This document shows positions 1-10,200 of a DNA stretch of 64,000 nucleotides, in pieces. Numbering within the stretch: position 1 is the stretch's first letter; each line of letters starts with the position of its first letter. The stretch is from an uncultured Prevotellaceae bacterium (GTDB taxonomy: Bacteria > Bacteroidota > Bacteroidia > Bacteroidales > UBA932). The DNA lies in assembly GCA_947166905.1 (NCBI GenBank), contig CAMVFZ010000008.1, forward strand, positions 1-64,000, written 5' to 3'. The notes below the pieces were generated by a model. That model was not told the origin of the DNA, did no database searches, and saw nothing but the letters and a program-made list of their open reading frames with translations. The translations under genes and the position numbers were made by a program.

Positions 1-2772
1 AGCCTTCTTACCATAAGAACCGGGGTTCCATACGTAAGGTTTGCCGTTGATAACTACATAGTTCTTTCCGTCCATCAGTGAGTGGGCTACGCCTTCTTCA
101 TCTTCTTTGGTACCGAAGATAACATTACCGTCAGCGGTGTTGTCATCGGTGATGTAGAAGCGCTCGTCATCCCATTCGTAGAGGGAAAGACCATTCATCT
201 GGTCAACACCAGCATACTGATAGAGCCAGAATGCATAGCGGTCTCCGCCTTCAACGAAACGCTTGGTACCGTCGATGATACCTTGCTTGCGGTCCTGCTC
301 AGGCAGGGAGATGATCTTGTTCTTCAGGAAGGTTGCGTTTGCAAATACGTTAACTTTCCAGTCGCGATTGCGGTATACATCGAAGTCAGCCTCGATTTCA
401 ACACCACGGTTGGAAATAGTACCGATGTTCTTGGTGATTGAAGGGTTGGTACCACCGGTAGAGGTAGGACCAGCAGAAATAGCAAGGATTACATCAAAGA
501 GCAGGTCTTTGTTGCGACGGTCGAAGTACTCAACATTGAGGTTCAAGCGGTTGAAGAGGCGTGACTCAAAGCCGACACCCCAAGACTGACCGGTCTCCCA
601 TTTGAGGTCGTAGTTTGCAAGCTGGGAAATCCAGTAAGCACCCTTGTTTGCATTCTGACCAGAGGTGTAGAGAGCCTGGTAGCCATAGTAACCTGAACCA
701 GCGTCGTTACCTACCTGACCAAAGTCAGCACGGAGTTTCAAGCTGTTAACCCAAGGATAGTTCTGCATGAAGGTTTCCTTAGAGATCATCCAGTTTGCAC
801 CGATTGACCAGAAGTTACCCCAACGTGCGTCCTTGTGGAAACGTGAAGAACCATCACGACGGAAGGAAGCCTCTACGTTGTACTTGTCCTGATAGTTGTA
901 ACGTACGCGTGAGAGGTAGCTCTCAGTGCGATAGTTGTTACCATAGTTGTACAGGTTGGTGATCTCAGTGAAGTTACGGAGGTAGTTGCCGTTAGGGAAT
1001 ACCTCTGAAGTCTTGTAACCATAGAGATAATCGTACTTGTTGGCGTAGTTCTCATGGCCTACGAGTACGTTAATGCTGTGGTCGCCATACCTGTGGCTCC
1101 AACGCAGCTGCTGCTGGAAGGTGTAATTCTTATAGTTGTACTCCTCGCGTTTGCCACGGCCGTTGTTACCTGAACCATCACCGATAACTGCTGAATCGTA
1201 GCTCTGCTCGATATCGGTACGGAGGTTAACGTTACCGTTGATTGTGAGGGTGAAGTCTTTCAGGAAGTAGAACTCTGCGGTAGCGATGGCGTTCATCGTA
1301 TTACGGATGTTCTTGTCCTTGTTGAGCTCGTTCTCCCAGATTACGTGACGGTCTTCATACTGGTTACGTGTGTCAACACGAATGCCGTTCTCGTCATAGT
1401 AATAACCACGGTCATACTGCTTCTTGCCGTCAGCGTCAAGGATGTATTCGCCGGTATTTACGTCATGCAGGTGCACGGGATAAATAGGAGCGATGTTACG
1501 GCAATACATGAACGGGTTCACGTAAGCACTTGAAGAAGTAGAGGTATTAAGGTAATTCTGGTGAGTTGCGTTGATGTTGAGACCGAGTTTCATGTAAGTG
1601 GTCGGTTTAACATTAACGGAAGCACGGCCTGACATACGGTCGAAACCAGAAGTCTTGAGGTAACCGTTCTCATCCAGATAACCAAGTGAGAAGTAGTAGT
1701 CGCTCTTCTCAGAAGAACCGCTGGCGGTAACATTGTATTCCTGACGGAAGCCGGGGTTGATAGCCTGGCCGAACCAGTCGAGGTCGTCCTTGTAACCGTC
1801 CAGAATCTGAGCGTCAGAAGCGAGCTTGCCTTCCTTGAACAGTGCGTTTGCGGCCTTGTTCCAGATGTTGAGTTTGAGACGCTCGCCAATCAAGTTCTCG
1901 TTTGCGTAGGTGGCAGCTGCAGTAGCATCGTCACCATAGTAGTACTGGCGGTCATTCTTAAAGGCCTGCCAAGAAATGTCCATGAACTGGCGTGCATCGG
2001 CAAGATCGTATTCAGGAATACCTCTCTCATATGCACCGACAGTGGCGGAGAATGCAACATTCAAGCGTCCGCCTGAGCCCTTCTTGGTGGTGATAAGGAT
2101 AACACCATTAGAAGCGCGGTTACCATACAGGGCAGCAGATGCAGCATCCTTAAGTACGGTCATTGACTCGATATCGGCAGGGTTAAGGTCGGAAAGGTTT
2201 CCGCCATAAGGAACGCCGTCAATTACGTACAGAGGGCTGGAGCTACCGTTTACGGTACCATTACCACGGATCATAATGGAAGGATCGGAACCAGGATTAC
2301 CGAAGGTGCTGTTTACCTGAACACCGGTAACGGTACCTTCAAGGGCGCTGGTTACGGTTGATGCCGGGCGGTTTGCGATCTTCTCTGAACTTACAGAAGA
2401 AATAGCACCGGTAAGGGTTGATTTCTTAGCAGCACCGTAGGCGATGGTTACGATAGCCTCGTCAAGGACTTCGCTATCCGGCTCCAAAACTACGTTTACA
2501 ACTGCTGCAATGGGAACCTCTTTTGTGATCATTCCGATGCTGGAAACGATAAGAGTGTTGGCTGATGCGGGCACACCGTTAAGGACGAATTTACCGTCGA
2601 TGTCGGTTACAACGCCAATGTTCTGAGCACCCTTTACAACGATGGATGCTGCAATTACCGGCTGGCCGTCTTCAGCGCTTGTGACTGTACCGGTAACGGT
2701 ACGGGTCTGTGCAAATGCAATGCTCATGGAAGCCATGAGGCAAAGCATCAGACTTAGGATTTTTTTACCCAT
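1..2772 (-). CDS. SusC/RagA-family TonB-linked outer-membrane receptor, C-terminus missing (left edge)
   Basis: Reading the minus strand from the ATG at 2772 gives 924 codons with no stop before the window edge, so the barrel's end is missing. The protein starts with a signal peptide ending in AFAQ. A carboxypeptidase-like regulatory domain follows at about residues 20-100 (VTGTVTSAEDGQPV, then DGKFVLNGVP). A TonB plug comes next, with the SusC-type stretches VIDGVPYGG and VLKDAASAALYGNRASNGV. The rest is aromatic-rich beta-barrel sequence. SusC proteins import glycans or peptides across the outer membrane with a SusD lid lipoprotein; any SusD partner would lie to the left of the window. It is divergent from miaA. 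No clear consensus promoter was found in the 269 bases between them. The substrate cannot be told from sequence. Confidence 0.95.
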   Translation of the reverse strand, partial: MGKKILSLMLCLMASMSIAFAQTRTVTGTVTSAEDGQPVIAASIVVKGAQNIGVVTDIDGKFVLNGVPASANTLIVSSIGMITKEVPIAAVVNVVLEPDSEVLDEAIVTIAYGAAKKSTLTGAISSVSSEKIANRPASTVTSALEGTVTGVQVNSTFGNPGSDPSIMIRGNGTVNGSSSPLYVIDGVPYGGNLSDLNPADIESMTVLKDAASAALYGNRASNGVILITTKKGSGGRLNVAFSATVGAYERGIPEYDLADARQFMDISWQAFKNDRQYYYGDDATAAATYANENLIGERLKLNIWNKAANALFKEGKLASDAQILDGYKDDLDWFGQAINPGFRQEYNVTASGSSEKSDYYFSLGYLDENGYLKTSGFDRMSGRASVNVKPTTYMKLGLNINATHQNYLNTSTSSSAYVNPFMYCRNIAPIYPVHLHDVNTGEYILDADGKKQYDRGYYYDENGIRVDTRNQYEDRHVIWENELNKDKNIRNTMNAIATAEFYFLKDFTLTINGNVNLRTDIEQSYDSAVIGDGSGNNGRGKREEYNYKNYTFQQQLRWSHRYGDHSINVLVGHENYANKYDYLYGYKTSEVFPNGNYLRNFTEITNLYNYGNNYRTESYLSRVRYNYQDKYNVEASFRRDGSSRFHKDARWGNFWSIGANWMISKETFMQNYPWVNSLKLRADFGQVGNDAGSGYYGYQALYTSGQNANKGAYWISQLANYDLKWETGQSWGVGFESRLFNRLNLNVEYFDRRNKDLLFDVILAISAGPTSTGGTNPSITKNIGTISNRGVEIEADFDVYRNRDWKVNVFANATFLKNKIISLPEQDRKQGIIDGTKRFVEGGDRYAFWLYQYAGVDQMNGLSLYEWDDERFYITDDNTADGNVIFGTKEDEEGVAHSLMDGKNYVVINGKPYVWNPGSYGKKA

Positions 2773-3041
2773 AAGCTAGTAAATTTGGTTAGTATTAAAA
2801 AATTAGTGTGTTCGGTTTTAGTCCTTGGTTCAACGCCAGGAGTGCGCAAGATATGCATTTATGCGTGAAAATCCTATGAAAAATAGTAAAAATCGCCCTG
2901 AAAATGAACTTTTTCGGAACAAATGGCAAATTTTCATGGGAAAATAGGCAAAATTGCACGTTATATGTGAAATACGTAAATGCATATTTTTGGGGTATAT
3001 AAAACGATAATTGCGTATTTTTTTATACCTTTAGGGCCTAA

Positions 3042-4022
3042 ATGAGTGCGACTCGTCATATCAACAAAACGAAACTCTTGCCGGATAGGGAAGGAGTCCC
3101 GCCGATGGCGTCGATGCCGGAGCCGGAAACCCTTGATATCCCGGCCATTGTAGAGGCGTATCGGAATGGAGACATCGATCTTATATGTGTCGTCGGTCCG
3201 ACGGCTTCCGGAAAGACGGCCTTCGCCGTCCGTTTGGCCCAGGAAATAGGCGGAGAGATTCTGTCCGGAGATTCCCGGCAGGTGTATCGCGGCATGGACA
3301 TCGGCACCGGAAAAGATTTGGCGGAGTATCAGGAGGTCCCATACCATCTTATAGATATATGTGAGGCGGGCAGCCGATATACCATTTTTGACTACCAACG
3401 GGACTTTGAAGCTGCATTCAGGGATGTGCGCCAGCGTGGTCGCATTCCGATTCTTTGCGGTGGTTCCGGTTTATACATAGAGGCTGCCACCTGCGGCTAC
3501 CATCTTCCGGAGGTCCCGCCCAACGAAGAGCTTCGCGCCAAGCTGGAACCGCTTGATACAGATGCCCTTAGGGCCAGGCTGTTGGAGCTTGATCCCACGG
3601 CCGATGATTCCACGTTGGAGTCCCGTCGCCGCACAATCCGCGCCATAGAGGTTGCAACTTACGAGCAGGAGCATCCGGCGCCCCGCTCAGAATTCCTGCC
3701 CAAAAAGGTATATTATATAGGTACTCTTGTGAGCCGTGAGGAGCGTGTGACACGCATAGACCGCCGTCTTGACGCCCGTCTTCAGGAGGGCCTGGTCCAG
3801 GAGGTCCGCAACCTTCTTGACTCCGGTATCCCGGCAGAGGACCTGATGTACTATGGCCTTGAGTATAAGTTTGTTACGCAGCACGTTTTGGGAATCATTT
3901 CTTACGAAGAGATGCGCATACTTCTGGCCAATGCCATCCATCAGTTTGCCAAGCGCCAGATGACATGGTTCCGCGGAATGTCCCGCCGCCTTTCCACTCC
4001 AATCCACTGGGTTAATCCGTAA
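3042..4022 (+). CDS. miaA: tRNA dimethylallyltransferase MiaA
   Basis: This enzyme transfers a dimethylallyl group to N6 of A37 in tRNAs reading UNN codons, in the cytoplasm. The P-loop GPTASGKT lies at residues 52-59. It is followed by the family motifs DSRQVYRGMDIGTGKD and, later, CGGSGLYIEA; a C-terminal KRQMTWFRG motif is also present. The length (326 aa) fits the family. The start is uncertain: an in-frame ATG at 3105 has an AAGGAG sequence eight bases upstream and would remove 21 residues that precede the conserved fold. The longer form is given because Bacteroidota starts rarely depend on Shine-Dalgarno pairing. The next gene begins three bases after the stop, so the two are probably co-transcribed. 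Confidence 0.95.
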   Translation: MSATRHINKTKLLPDREGVPPMASMPEPETLDIPAIVEAYRNGDIDLICVVGPTASGKTAFAVRLAQEIGGEILSGDSRQVYRGMDIGTGKDLAEYQEVPYHLIDICEAGSRYTIFDYQRDFEAAFRDVRQRGRIPILCGGSGLYIEAATCGYHLPEVPPNEELRAKLEPLDTDALRARLLELDPTADDSTLESRRRTIRAIEVATYEQEHPAPRSEFLPKKVYYIGTLVSREERVTRIDRRLDARLQEGLVQEVRNLLDSGIPAEDLMYYGLEYKFVTQHVLGIISYEEMRILLANAIHQFAKRQMTWFRGMSRRLSTPIHWVNP

Positions 4023-4025
4023 AAT

Positions 4026-5252
4026 ATGAATAAGATAGCAGTATATACAGTAACCTCCGGCCTGCATGACGAAAAGGCCGTAAAGAGTCTTTCCGACGCC
4101 TTCTTAAAGGGCATTTTCCCGGACGGGGACTTCGATTACGAGGGCGGAGACTTCAGCTCCTTCGGCAGCCATGCCCTGGACCTCATTTATGTGCGTACAG
4201 GTGGCGCAGAGGGCATCTTTAAGTCTATCCTGCCCCAGTTGCAGGCTAAGTCTTGCAAGGCCTTCTATCTGCTAACCAGCGGCGCAAGCAATTCCCTGGC
4301 GGCATCGCTGGAAATACTTTCCTACCTGCGTCAGAATGGCTTGCAGGGAGAGGTGCTGCACGGCAGCAACGAGTATGTTGCCGGCAGGATCGCCCTGCTT
4401 TGCGCGGCGGAGCAGGCCCTTAAAACACTTGAGGGAATGACCCTTGGAGTCATCGGCAAACCGTCTGATTGGCTTATATCCAGTGGGGTGGACTATTCCA
4501 TCCTTGGCAAAAAGCTGGGCCTTAAGATGATTGACGTGCCGATGGAAGAGATGGTCGCTCAGATTGGTGTTTCCGCAGCAGAAGCAAGCCGGCACGATAT
4601 GGGTATAGATGCCAAAGCCGATGTGGCCGAGAAAGTACACACGGCGCTTCCCGGCGCGCGCCAGATTAATGCCGCGTTACGCGCAATCGTTGCTAAGTAC
4701 GGTCTTAACGCGCTCACTCTCAGATGTTTTGATCTGCTGACCGCCGTTGGCAATACCGGTTGTCTTGCCCTTGCCGCTCTCAATACCGATGGTATCCCGG
4801 CCTCTTGCGAGGGCGATATCCCGGCCCTGCTTTCCATGATGATTTCCCAGGCCTCAACCGGCCACACCGGCTTCCAGGCCAATCCGGCCCGGATTGATGT
4901 TAGCACCGGAGAAATGCTGTTCGCACATTGTACAGTGCCGTTCAATATGGTTTCAGGATACAACTTCGACACCCATTTTGAGTCCGGAATAGGCGTAGGA
5001 ATCCATGGCGAACTGCCCGCCGGCCCTGTGACCGTTTTCAAGGTCTCAGGAGACCTGAACCGCTGTTTTGCCGCCGATGGCCAGCTTCTGCGGAACCAGT
5101 ACGAGCCCAATCTTTGCCGTACCCAGGTAGTACTGAAACTGCGTCCGGAAGAAGCCAGATACTTCCTTACAGAGCCTATCGGCAACCATCATATTATTAT
5201 TCCCGGGCACCATGCCGCCCTGTTACAACACATTGTCAGTTCTATTAATTAA
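4026..5252 (+). CDS. L-fucose isomerase-like protein (sugar isomerase family)
   Basis: The C-terminal half resembles the metal-binding region of the L-fucose/L-arabinose isomerase fold. ALTLRCFDLL is followed by a glycine-rich turn, then CEGDIPALLSMM (candidate metal-binding Glu and Asp) and FAHCTVPF (candidate His). At 408 aa it is shorter than bacterial FucI (about 590 aa) and fits the looser fucose-isomerase-like group, for which few activities are proven. No signal peptide is visible, so it should be cytoplasmic. It starts three bases after miaA and ends 17 bases before the plug-domain lipoprotein. No sugar kinase or aldolase is adjacent, so substrate and pathway are unassigned. Confidence 0.7.
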   Translation: MNKIAVYTVTSGLHDEKAVKSLSDAFLKGIFPDGDFDYEGGDFSSFGSHALDLIYVRTGGAEGIFKSILPQLQAKSCKAFYLLTSGASNSLAASLEILSYLRQNGLQGEVLHGSNEYVAGRIALLCAAEQALKTLEGMTLGVIGKPSDWLISSGVDYSILGKKLGLKMIDVPMEEMVAQIGVSAAEASRHDMGIDAKADVAEKVHTALPGARQINAALRAIVAKYGLNALTLRCFDLLTAVGNTGCLALAALNTDGIPASCEGDIPALLSMMISQASTGHTGFQANPARIDVSTGEMLFAHCTVPFNMVSGYNFDTHFESGIGVGIHGELPAGPVTVFKVSGDLNRCFAADGQLLRNQYEPNLCRTQVVLKLRPEEARYFLTEPIGNHHIIIPGHHAALLQHIVSSIN

Positions 5253-5269
5253 CCTAAAAAACAATTATT

Positions 5270-5725
5270 ATGAAACGCCTGATTATCAGTACAGTATCAC
5301 TTGTAACCATGCTTTTTTTGACCTTCTCTTGCGGCACTGCCGGTGTCAGGGAGCAGAAGGTTGTCAATACCGGTTACGGAAGACAGCTGCAGGACAATCT
5401 CACAACTTCAGTTACTTCCGTTGACGTTTCCGACAATAAGTTCGACTCGTACAAGTCTATCTACGACTACCTGATGACTGTTCCTGGGGTAATTGTCAAG
5501 GGTACTGAGATTTACATTAGAGGTATTTCTTCAATCAATGCCGATACGCAGCCCCTTATTGTTGTGGACGGTATTGCAGTAAACGACATTTCGTCTTTGA
5601 ATCCCCGCGATATTGATAATATATCCGTATTAAAAGACGCTGGCGCCTGCGCTATTTATGGAATGCGAGGCGCCAACGGCGTAATAGTCATTACTACTAA
5701 AAAGGGAAAGAACAAAAACTTATAA
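5270..5725 (+). CDS. Stand-alone TonB plug-domain lipoprotein
   Basis: A short protein (151 aa) that begins with a lipoprotein signal (lipobox FSC near residue 21). The rest is essentially only the plug domain of a SusC-type receptor: [17 protein letters not shown], then [28 protein letters not shown], and [19 protein letters not shown] ending in VITTKKGK. There is no beta-barrel and the frame ends cleanly at a stop. Full receptors are about 1000 residues. It is either a decayed receptor or a deliberate mini-plug; intact signal sequence, start and stop favour the second. It may ride on the miaA transcript. The biochemical role is unknown. Confidence 0.8.
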   Translation: MKRLIISTVSLVTMLFLTFSCGTAGVREQKVVNTGYGRQLQDNLTTSVTSVDVSDNKFDSYKSIYDYLMTVPGVIVKGTEIYIRGISSINADTQPLIVVDGIAVNDISSLNPRDIDNISVLKDAGACAIYGMRGANGVIVITTKKGKNKNL

Positions 5726-5753
5726 GAGTTTGTTCCCCTGATGCTAATCGGGT

Positions 5754-7010
5754 CTAGAGGCCAAAGGCTTTCTGAACGGCCGGAACAGCGTCAAGTAGTT
5801 CCCATCCAAAGAACTGGACGTCACGTGTGACAGTCTGTCCGTCGCGACGTACCTGAACGGGTGCCACGTAAGGCTTGCGGCCCATGTGGCCGTATGCGGC
5901 GGTGGGGCCGTAGATGGGGTTTTCCAGTCCGAACTTGCGGATAATTGCTGCCGGGCGCAGGTCGAAGATCTGCGCTATCTTGGCAGCGATTTCGCTGTCA
6001 GTAAGGCCGTTATGAGCTGTGCCATAGCTGTTAGCATAGATGCTGACAGGCTTTGCAACGCCGATAGCGTAAGAAACCTGAACCAGGAGCTCGTCGGCTA
6101 CGCCGGCTGCTACAAGGTTTTTGGCAATGTACCGTGCTGCATAGGCCGCGCTGCGGTCTACCTTGGACGGATCCTTGCCAGAGAATGCGCCGCCGCCATG
6201 GGCGCCGCGTCCGCCGTAAGTATCTACGATAATCTTGCGGCCGGTAAGGCCGGTATCGCCGGCAGGACCTCCTATCACGAACTTACCCGTAGGGTTGACA
6301 TGAAGGATGAAGTTGCCGTCGAAGAGCGCGGCGGTAGATGCCGGAAGCTGGGCCACAACCCTGGGAATCAGGATGTTGCGAACATCGGCTGTAATGCGCG
6401 CATGCATGGCCTCATCGGCAGCGAACTCGTCGTGCTGGGTAGACAAAACAATCGTATGGATGCGCAAGGGCTTGCGGGTATCGCCATCGTATTCGATGGT
6501 GAACTGAGCCTTTGCATCGGGGCGTAAATAAGTCATTTCAGAGCCTTCGCGGCGGATATCGGCAAGGGTGCGGAGCGTAAGATGCGAAAGCGCAAGGGGG
6601 AGGGGCATGTAGTCCTCTGTCTCGCGGCAGGCATATCCGAACATCATTCCCTGGTCTCCGGCGCCCTGATCCTCAGGGTTTTCGCGGACCACACCGCGGT
6701 TGATGTCCATGCTCTGCTCATGAATTGCAGAAAGGACACCGCAGGAATTGGAGTCGAACATGTACTCCGCTTTATTATAACCTATGCGCGCGATAACACC
6801 GCGTACCACTTCCTGGATATCAACGTAAGCGTCGTCACTGCGAACCTCGCCGCCAACGATCACAAGACCGGTGGAACAAAAGGTCTCGCAGGCCACTTTT
6901 GCGTGGCGGTCCTGCCTTAGGAACTCGTCGAGTATTGCGTCTGAAATCTGGTCTGCCACCTTATCAGGATGGCCTTCCGAAACGGATTCTGAAGTAAATA
7001 AATAATTCAT
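5754..7010 (-). CDS. metK: S-adenosylmethionine synthetase
   Basis: MetK makes S-adenosylmethionine from methionine and ATP in the cytoplasm. The chosen start is the ATG at 7010, giving [17 protein letters not shown], the standard beginning of the family. A longer in-frame opening to 7046 adds 12 residues that match nothing in the family. Visible signatures are [11 protein letters not shown] (ATP/methionine site), a [12 protein letters not shown] motif, and [23 protein letters not shown]. The length (418 aa) is normal. It is convergent with the plug-domain gene and has its own consensus promoter upstream. The predicted leader is only about 50 nt, too short for a typical SAM riboswitch. Confidence 0.97.
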   Translation of the reverse strand: MNYLFTSESVSEGHPDKVADQISDAILDEFLRQDRHAKVACETFCSTGLVIVGGEVRSDDAYVDIQEVVRGVIARIGYNKAEYMFDSNSCGVLSAIHEQSMDINRGVVRENPEDQGAGDQGMMFGYACRETEDYMPLPLALSHLTLRTLADIRREGSEMTYLRPDAKAQFTIEYDGDTRKPLRIHTIVLSTQHDEFAADEAMHARITADVRNILIPRVVAQLPASTAALFDGNFILHVNPTGKFVIGGPAGDTGLTGRKIIVDTYGGRGAHGGGAFSGKDPSKVDRSAAYAARYIAKNLVAAGVADELLVQVSYAIGVAKPVSIYANSYGTAHNGLTDSEIAAKIAQIFDLRPAAIIRKFGLENPIYGPTAAYGHMGRKPYVAPVQVRRDGQTVTRDVQFFGWELLDAVPAVQKAFGL

Positions 7011-7068
7011 TTTTAGCATTCTTTTAACGTGGTTGCAATCAGCCAAATCTTTCCACAGTTTGGTGCTG

Positions 7069-7099
7069 CAAAGGTAGATATAAAATATTAATCTACAAG
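7069..7099 (-). promoter_or_regulatory. Promoter of metK
   Basis: On the minus strand TACCTTTG (7076-7069) matches the Bacteroidota -7 consensus TAnnTTTG exactly. CTTG (7099-7096) lies 19 bases upstream at the -33 position (consensus TTTG). Transcription would begin near 7062, about 50 nt before the metK ATG. Confidence 0.7.
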
Positions 7100-7148
7100 G
7101 AGAAAAGCACCATAACTACCGATTTATTCATATAAAACGATTTTCAAT

Positions 7149-7179
7149 TTTGAATAATTAATCGGTTGATGTAATTTTG
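7149..7179 (+). promoter_or_regulatory. Consensus promoter of the first Oar-like receptor gene
   Basis: TTTG at 7149-7152 and TAATTTTG at 7172-7179 are separated by 19 bases. This is a full match to the Bacteroidota housekeeping promoter (TTTG-N19-TAnnTTTG). The start codon at 7213 lies 33 bases past the -7 element, leaving a short leader. Confidence 0.85.
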
Positions 7180-7212
7180 CCCCCGGAAATTCATAACAAC
7201 TCATTATACACT

Positions 7213-10200
7213 ATGAAACATTCTATCAAGTTTGCTGTGCTTGCTGTCATCTCCATGATAGCTGGCACCATCTCTTATGCTCAGGTTACAACCGCGTCTA
7301 TCGCCGGTCGTATCACTGATCAGGAAGGTCCCGTAGCTGGCGCTGCCGTTATGGCAGTTTATGGCCCTACAGGTGCAACGTATTATTCAGTTACCGACGC
7401 CAACGGTGCTTACCGTATCAACGGTATCACCCCTGGTGGTCCTTACACTGTTACTGTAGACATGCTTGGCTACCGCAAGGTAGAGAACCAGGGCGTATAT
7501 GCTCCCCTCGGCGAGGCTATCGTTATCAACAGCCAGCTTGAGGCAGAGAACCTTACCCTTGACGCAGCCGTATTCGTTGCAGATGCTACCGATTCAGGTA
7601 TGAACATCCGCCGCAGCGGTGCTGGTACTGCTGTAAGCCAGAAGACCATGAGCGCGCTTCCTTCAGTAAGCCGCAGCATGAACGATGTTATGAAGCTGAC
7701 CCCTCAGGCATCTTCTACATCAAACGGTCTTGCAGTTGGTGGTGGTAACTATCGTTCTTCCTATGTTACCGTCGACGGTGCTGCATTCAACAACGCCTTC
7801 GGTATCGGTTCCAACCTCCCTGCAGGTGGTTCTCCTATCTCTCTTGACGCTGTAGAGCAGATGAGCGTTAACATCACTCCTTTCGATGTTCGTCACTCAG
7901 GCTTCACCGGCGGTGCTATCAACGCAGTTACCAAGAGCGGTACCAACGAGTATCACGCTACCGTTTATGACTACTTCAGCAACCAGGAGCTCCAGGGACA
8001 CAAGGTAGAGGACAAGACCCTCACCATCTCTGACTATCTTGATCACACCGTAGGTATTTCCGTAGGTGGTCCTATCATCAAGAACAAGCTCTTCTTCTTT
8101 GTAAACGGTGAGTACACCTGGGATAACGTTCCCGGTTCAAGCAAGGTTGTAAGCACTGGCAACGGCCGTACCGGCGCCAACTTCAACCCTAAGGATGGTA
8201 CCGTACTCCGTCCTACCGAGACCTTCATGAACGAGGTTCTTACTTATCTTAAGGAAAAGTACAACTACAACCCTGGTCGTTATCAGGGCTACTCTCTCAA
8301 GACTCCTGACTACAAACTCATGGCCCGTCTTGACTGGATCATCAACGAGAACAACAAGTTGAACGTTCGTTTGAGCCACACTCACACTTATGGTTCCAAC
8401 ACCCCGTCCAACTCTGTTAACCCTATCGTTCCGAACCCTTACGACAGGAACAACTACGGTCGTACTTCTAACTACGCACAGTTCTTCGAGAGCAACCGCT
8501 ACTATCAGGAGCAGAACTTCACCTCCCTTGCTGCCGAGCTCAACAGCCGTATCAGCAACAACCTTAGCAACACCTTCCGTTTCACCTGGTCACACCAGGA
8601 CGAGCCTCGTTCCTTCGAGGGCGGAAACTTCCCTACGGTTGATATCATGGAGCCTTATACCGATGGTAACGGCAACGAGGTAAACGCTGTTCTTACTTCC
8701 TTCGGTCCCGATCCTTTCACATTCGGAAACCTTCGTGACGTTCAGACCTACGTAGTTACCGACGAGCTCGTTTGGAACAAGGGTATCCACAACTTCACCT
8801 TTGGTGCTCAGTACGAGTGGAACAATACAAAGAACGGTTATATGCAGGGTGGCCTTGGCTACTATGTATATGATAGCTGGGAGGATTTCAAAGCAGGTGG
8901 CGAGCCCGCAGCTTTCGCAATCACCCACTCTAACCGTGACGACCTCGCTCAGGTATTCCCTTCATTCAAATACATCCAGGGTTCAGTTTACGCACAGGAC
9001 GAGATTACCGTAAGCGAGTACTTCAAGCTTACCGCCGGTCTCCGTCTGGAGCTCCCTATCTATCCTGAGATCGCAGGCAACGAGAACAAAGAGTTCCTTC
9101 AGCTTGCACAGGGTAACAACTCCCTTAGCGGTCACTCAACAGCTGACATGCCTAAGAACCGCATCAACTTCAGCCCCCGTATCGGTTTCAACTGGGATGC
9201 TCTTAAGGATCGCAGCCTCATCGTTCGCGGTGGTGCAGGTCTCTACACCGGTCGTGTACCTTTCGTTTGGATCGTATCTGTAGCTGGTAACAGCAACTGC
9301 CTCCAGGCCCAGTACATCCTTCCCAGGAACTCTCAGGCCAAATATCCTAAGTTCCATGACAACGTAAACGATATCCTTACCGATATCTACGGCGGCACCT
9401 TCAAGGCTCAGGATCTTGCAGCTCCTACCGGCGCTACCATCATCGACAAGAACCTCAAGATGCCTACCACCGTTAAGGCTTCACTCGCTATCGACGCACG
9501 TCTTCCTTGGGGCATCAAGGGTACTATCGAGGGTATCTACAACAAGGACATCGAGACTGTTGCCGCTCTCCGTCTTGGCTATGTTAAGACCGAAGGTGGC
9601 CTCCAGCTCCCCGGCGAGCCCAAGGCACGTGACAGCTGGAAGAGCGAGGGTATCAAGAACTCTCAGAACAGCGCTGTTGCTCCTTACTATCTGACCAACA
9701 AGACTCTTGATGGCAAGAAGCTTCCTAAGGGTCACTACTATTCAATTACCGCACAGCTCTCCAAGGACTTCAACTGGGGTCTCAGCCTCATGGCTGCTTA
9801 CACCCGCAGCGGTTCCAAGAGCATCCAGGAGGGTTATGGTGATCAGGTATCATCCCTCTTCAGCGGCGGTAACTACGCAGTTAACGGTTCCAACGAGCCC
9901 GAGCTCGGTAACTCTGCTTTCGTATCTCCTAACCGTTTCATCGCAAACGTAAGCTACAGGATCAACGAGGGTAAGAACGCTACCACCATCGGTCTCTTCT
10001 ATGAGGGTTACAACCACTGCTATGTAGGCAACTACTCTTACACCCGTTACTCATACGTTCTTGGTAAACTCACTGGCGAGGGCGGTTCCAACAACCTTAT
10101 GTACATCCCTACCGATGCACAGCTCGAGCAGATGGAGTTCTCAAGCGCCGACAACAAGGCAGCCTTCAAGGCCTTCCTTGCAAAGGACAGCTACACCAAG

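Noticed and set aside
2773..2860. Promoter for the minus-strand SusC gene at the left edge
   Set aside because: No TAnnTTTG match at a sensible distance was found; the best candidate (TATCTTGC) lacks the conserved TTTG.
2989..3023. Promoter for miaA (TTTG at 2989-2992 and TATTTTTT at 3016-3023)
   Set aside because: The spacing is 23 bases and the -7 lacks the final G; the region is so AT-rich that such matches are expected by chance.
4559..5185. Minus-strand open frame of 208 codons inside the fucose-isomerase-like gene
   Set aside because: It is a shadow frame; the plus-strand gene shows conserved isomerase-fold blocks across the same bases.
5736..5752. Hairpin between the plug-domain gene and metK as a terminator
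   Set aside because: The stem has only six pairs with a bulge and no T-run on either side, so it is too weak to call.
7011..7062. SAM riboswitch in the metK leader
   Set aside because: The predicted leader is only about 50 nt and shows no SAM-I or SAM-II-like core that I can recognise.
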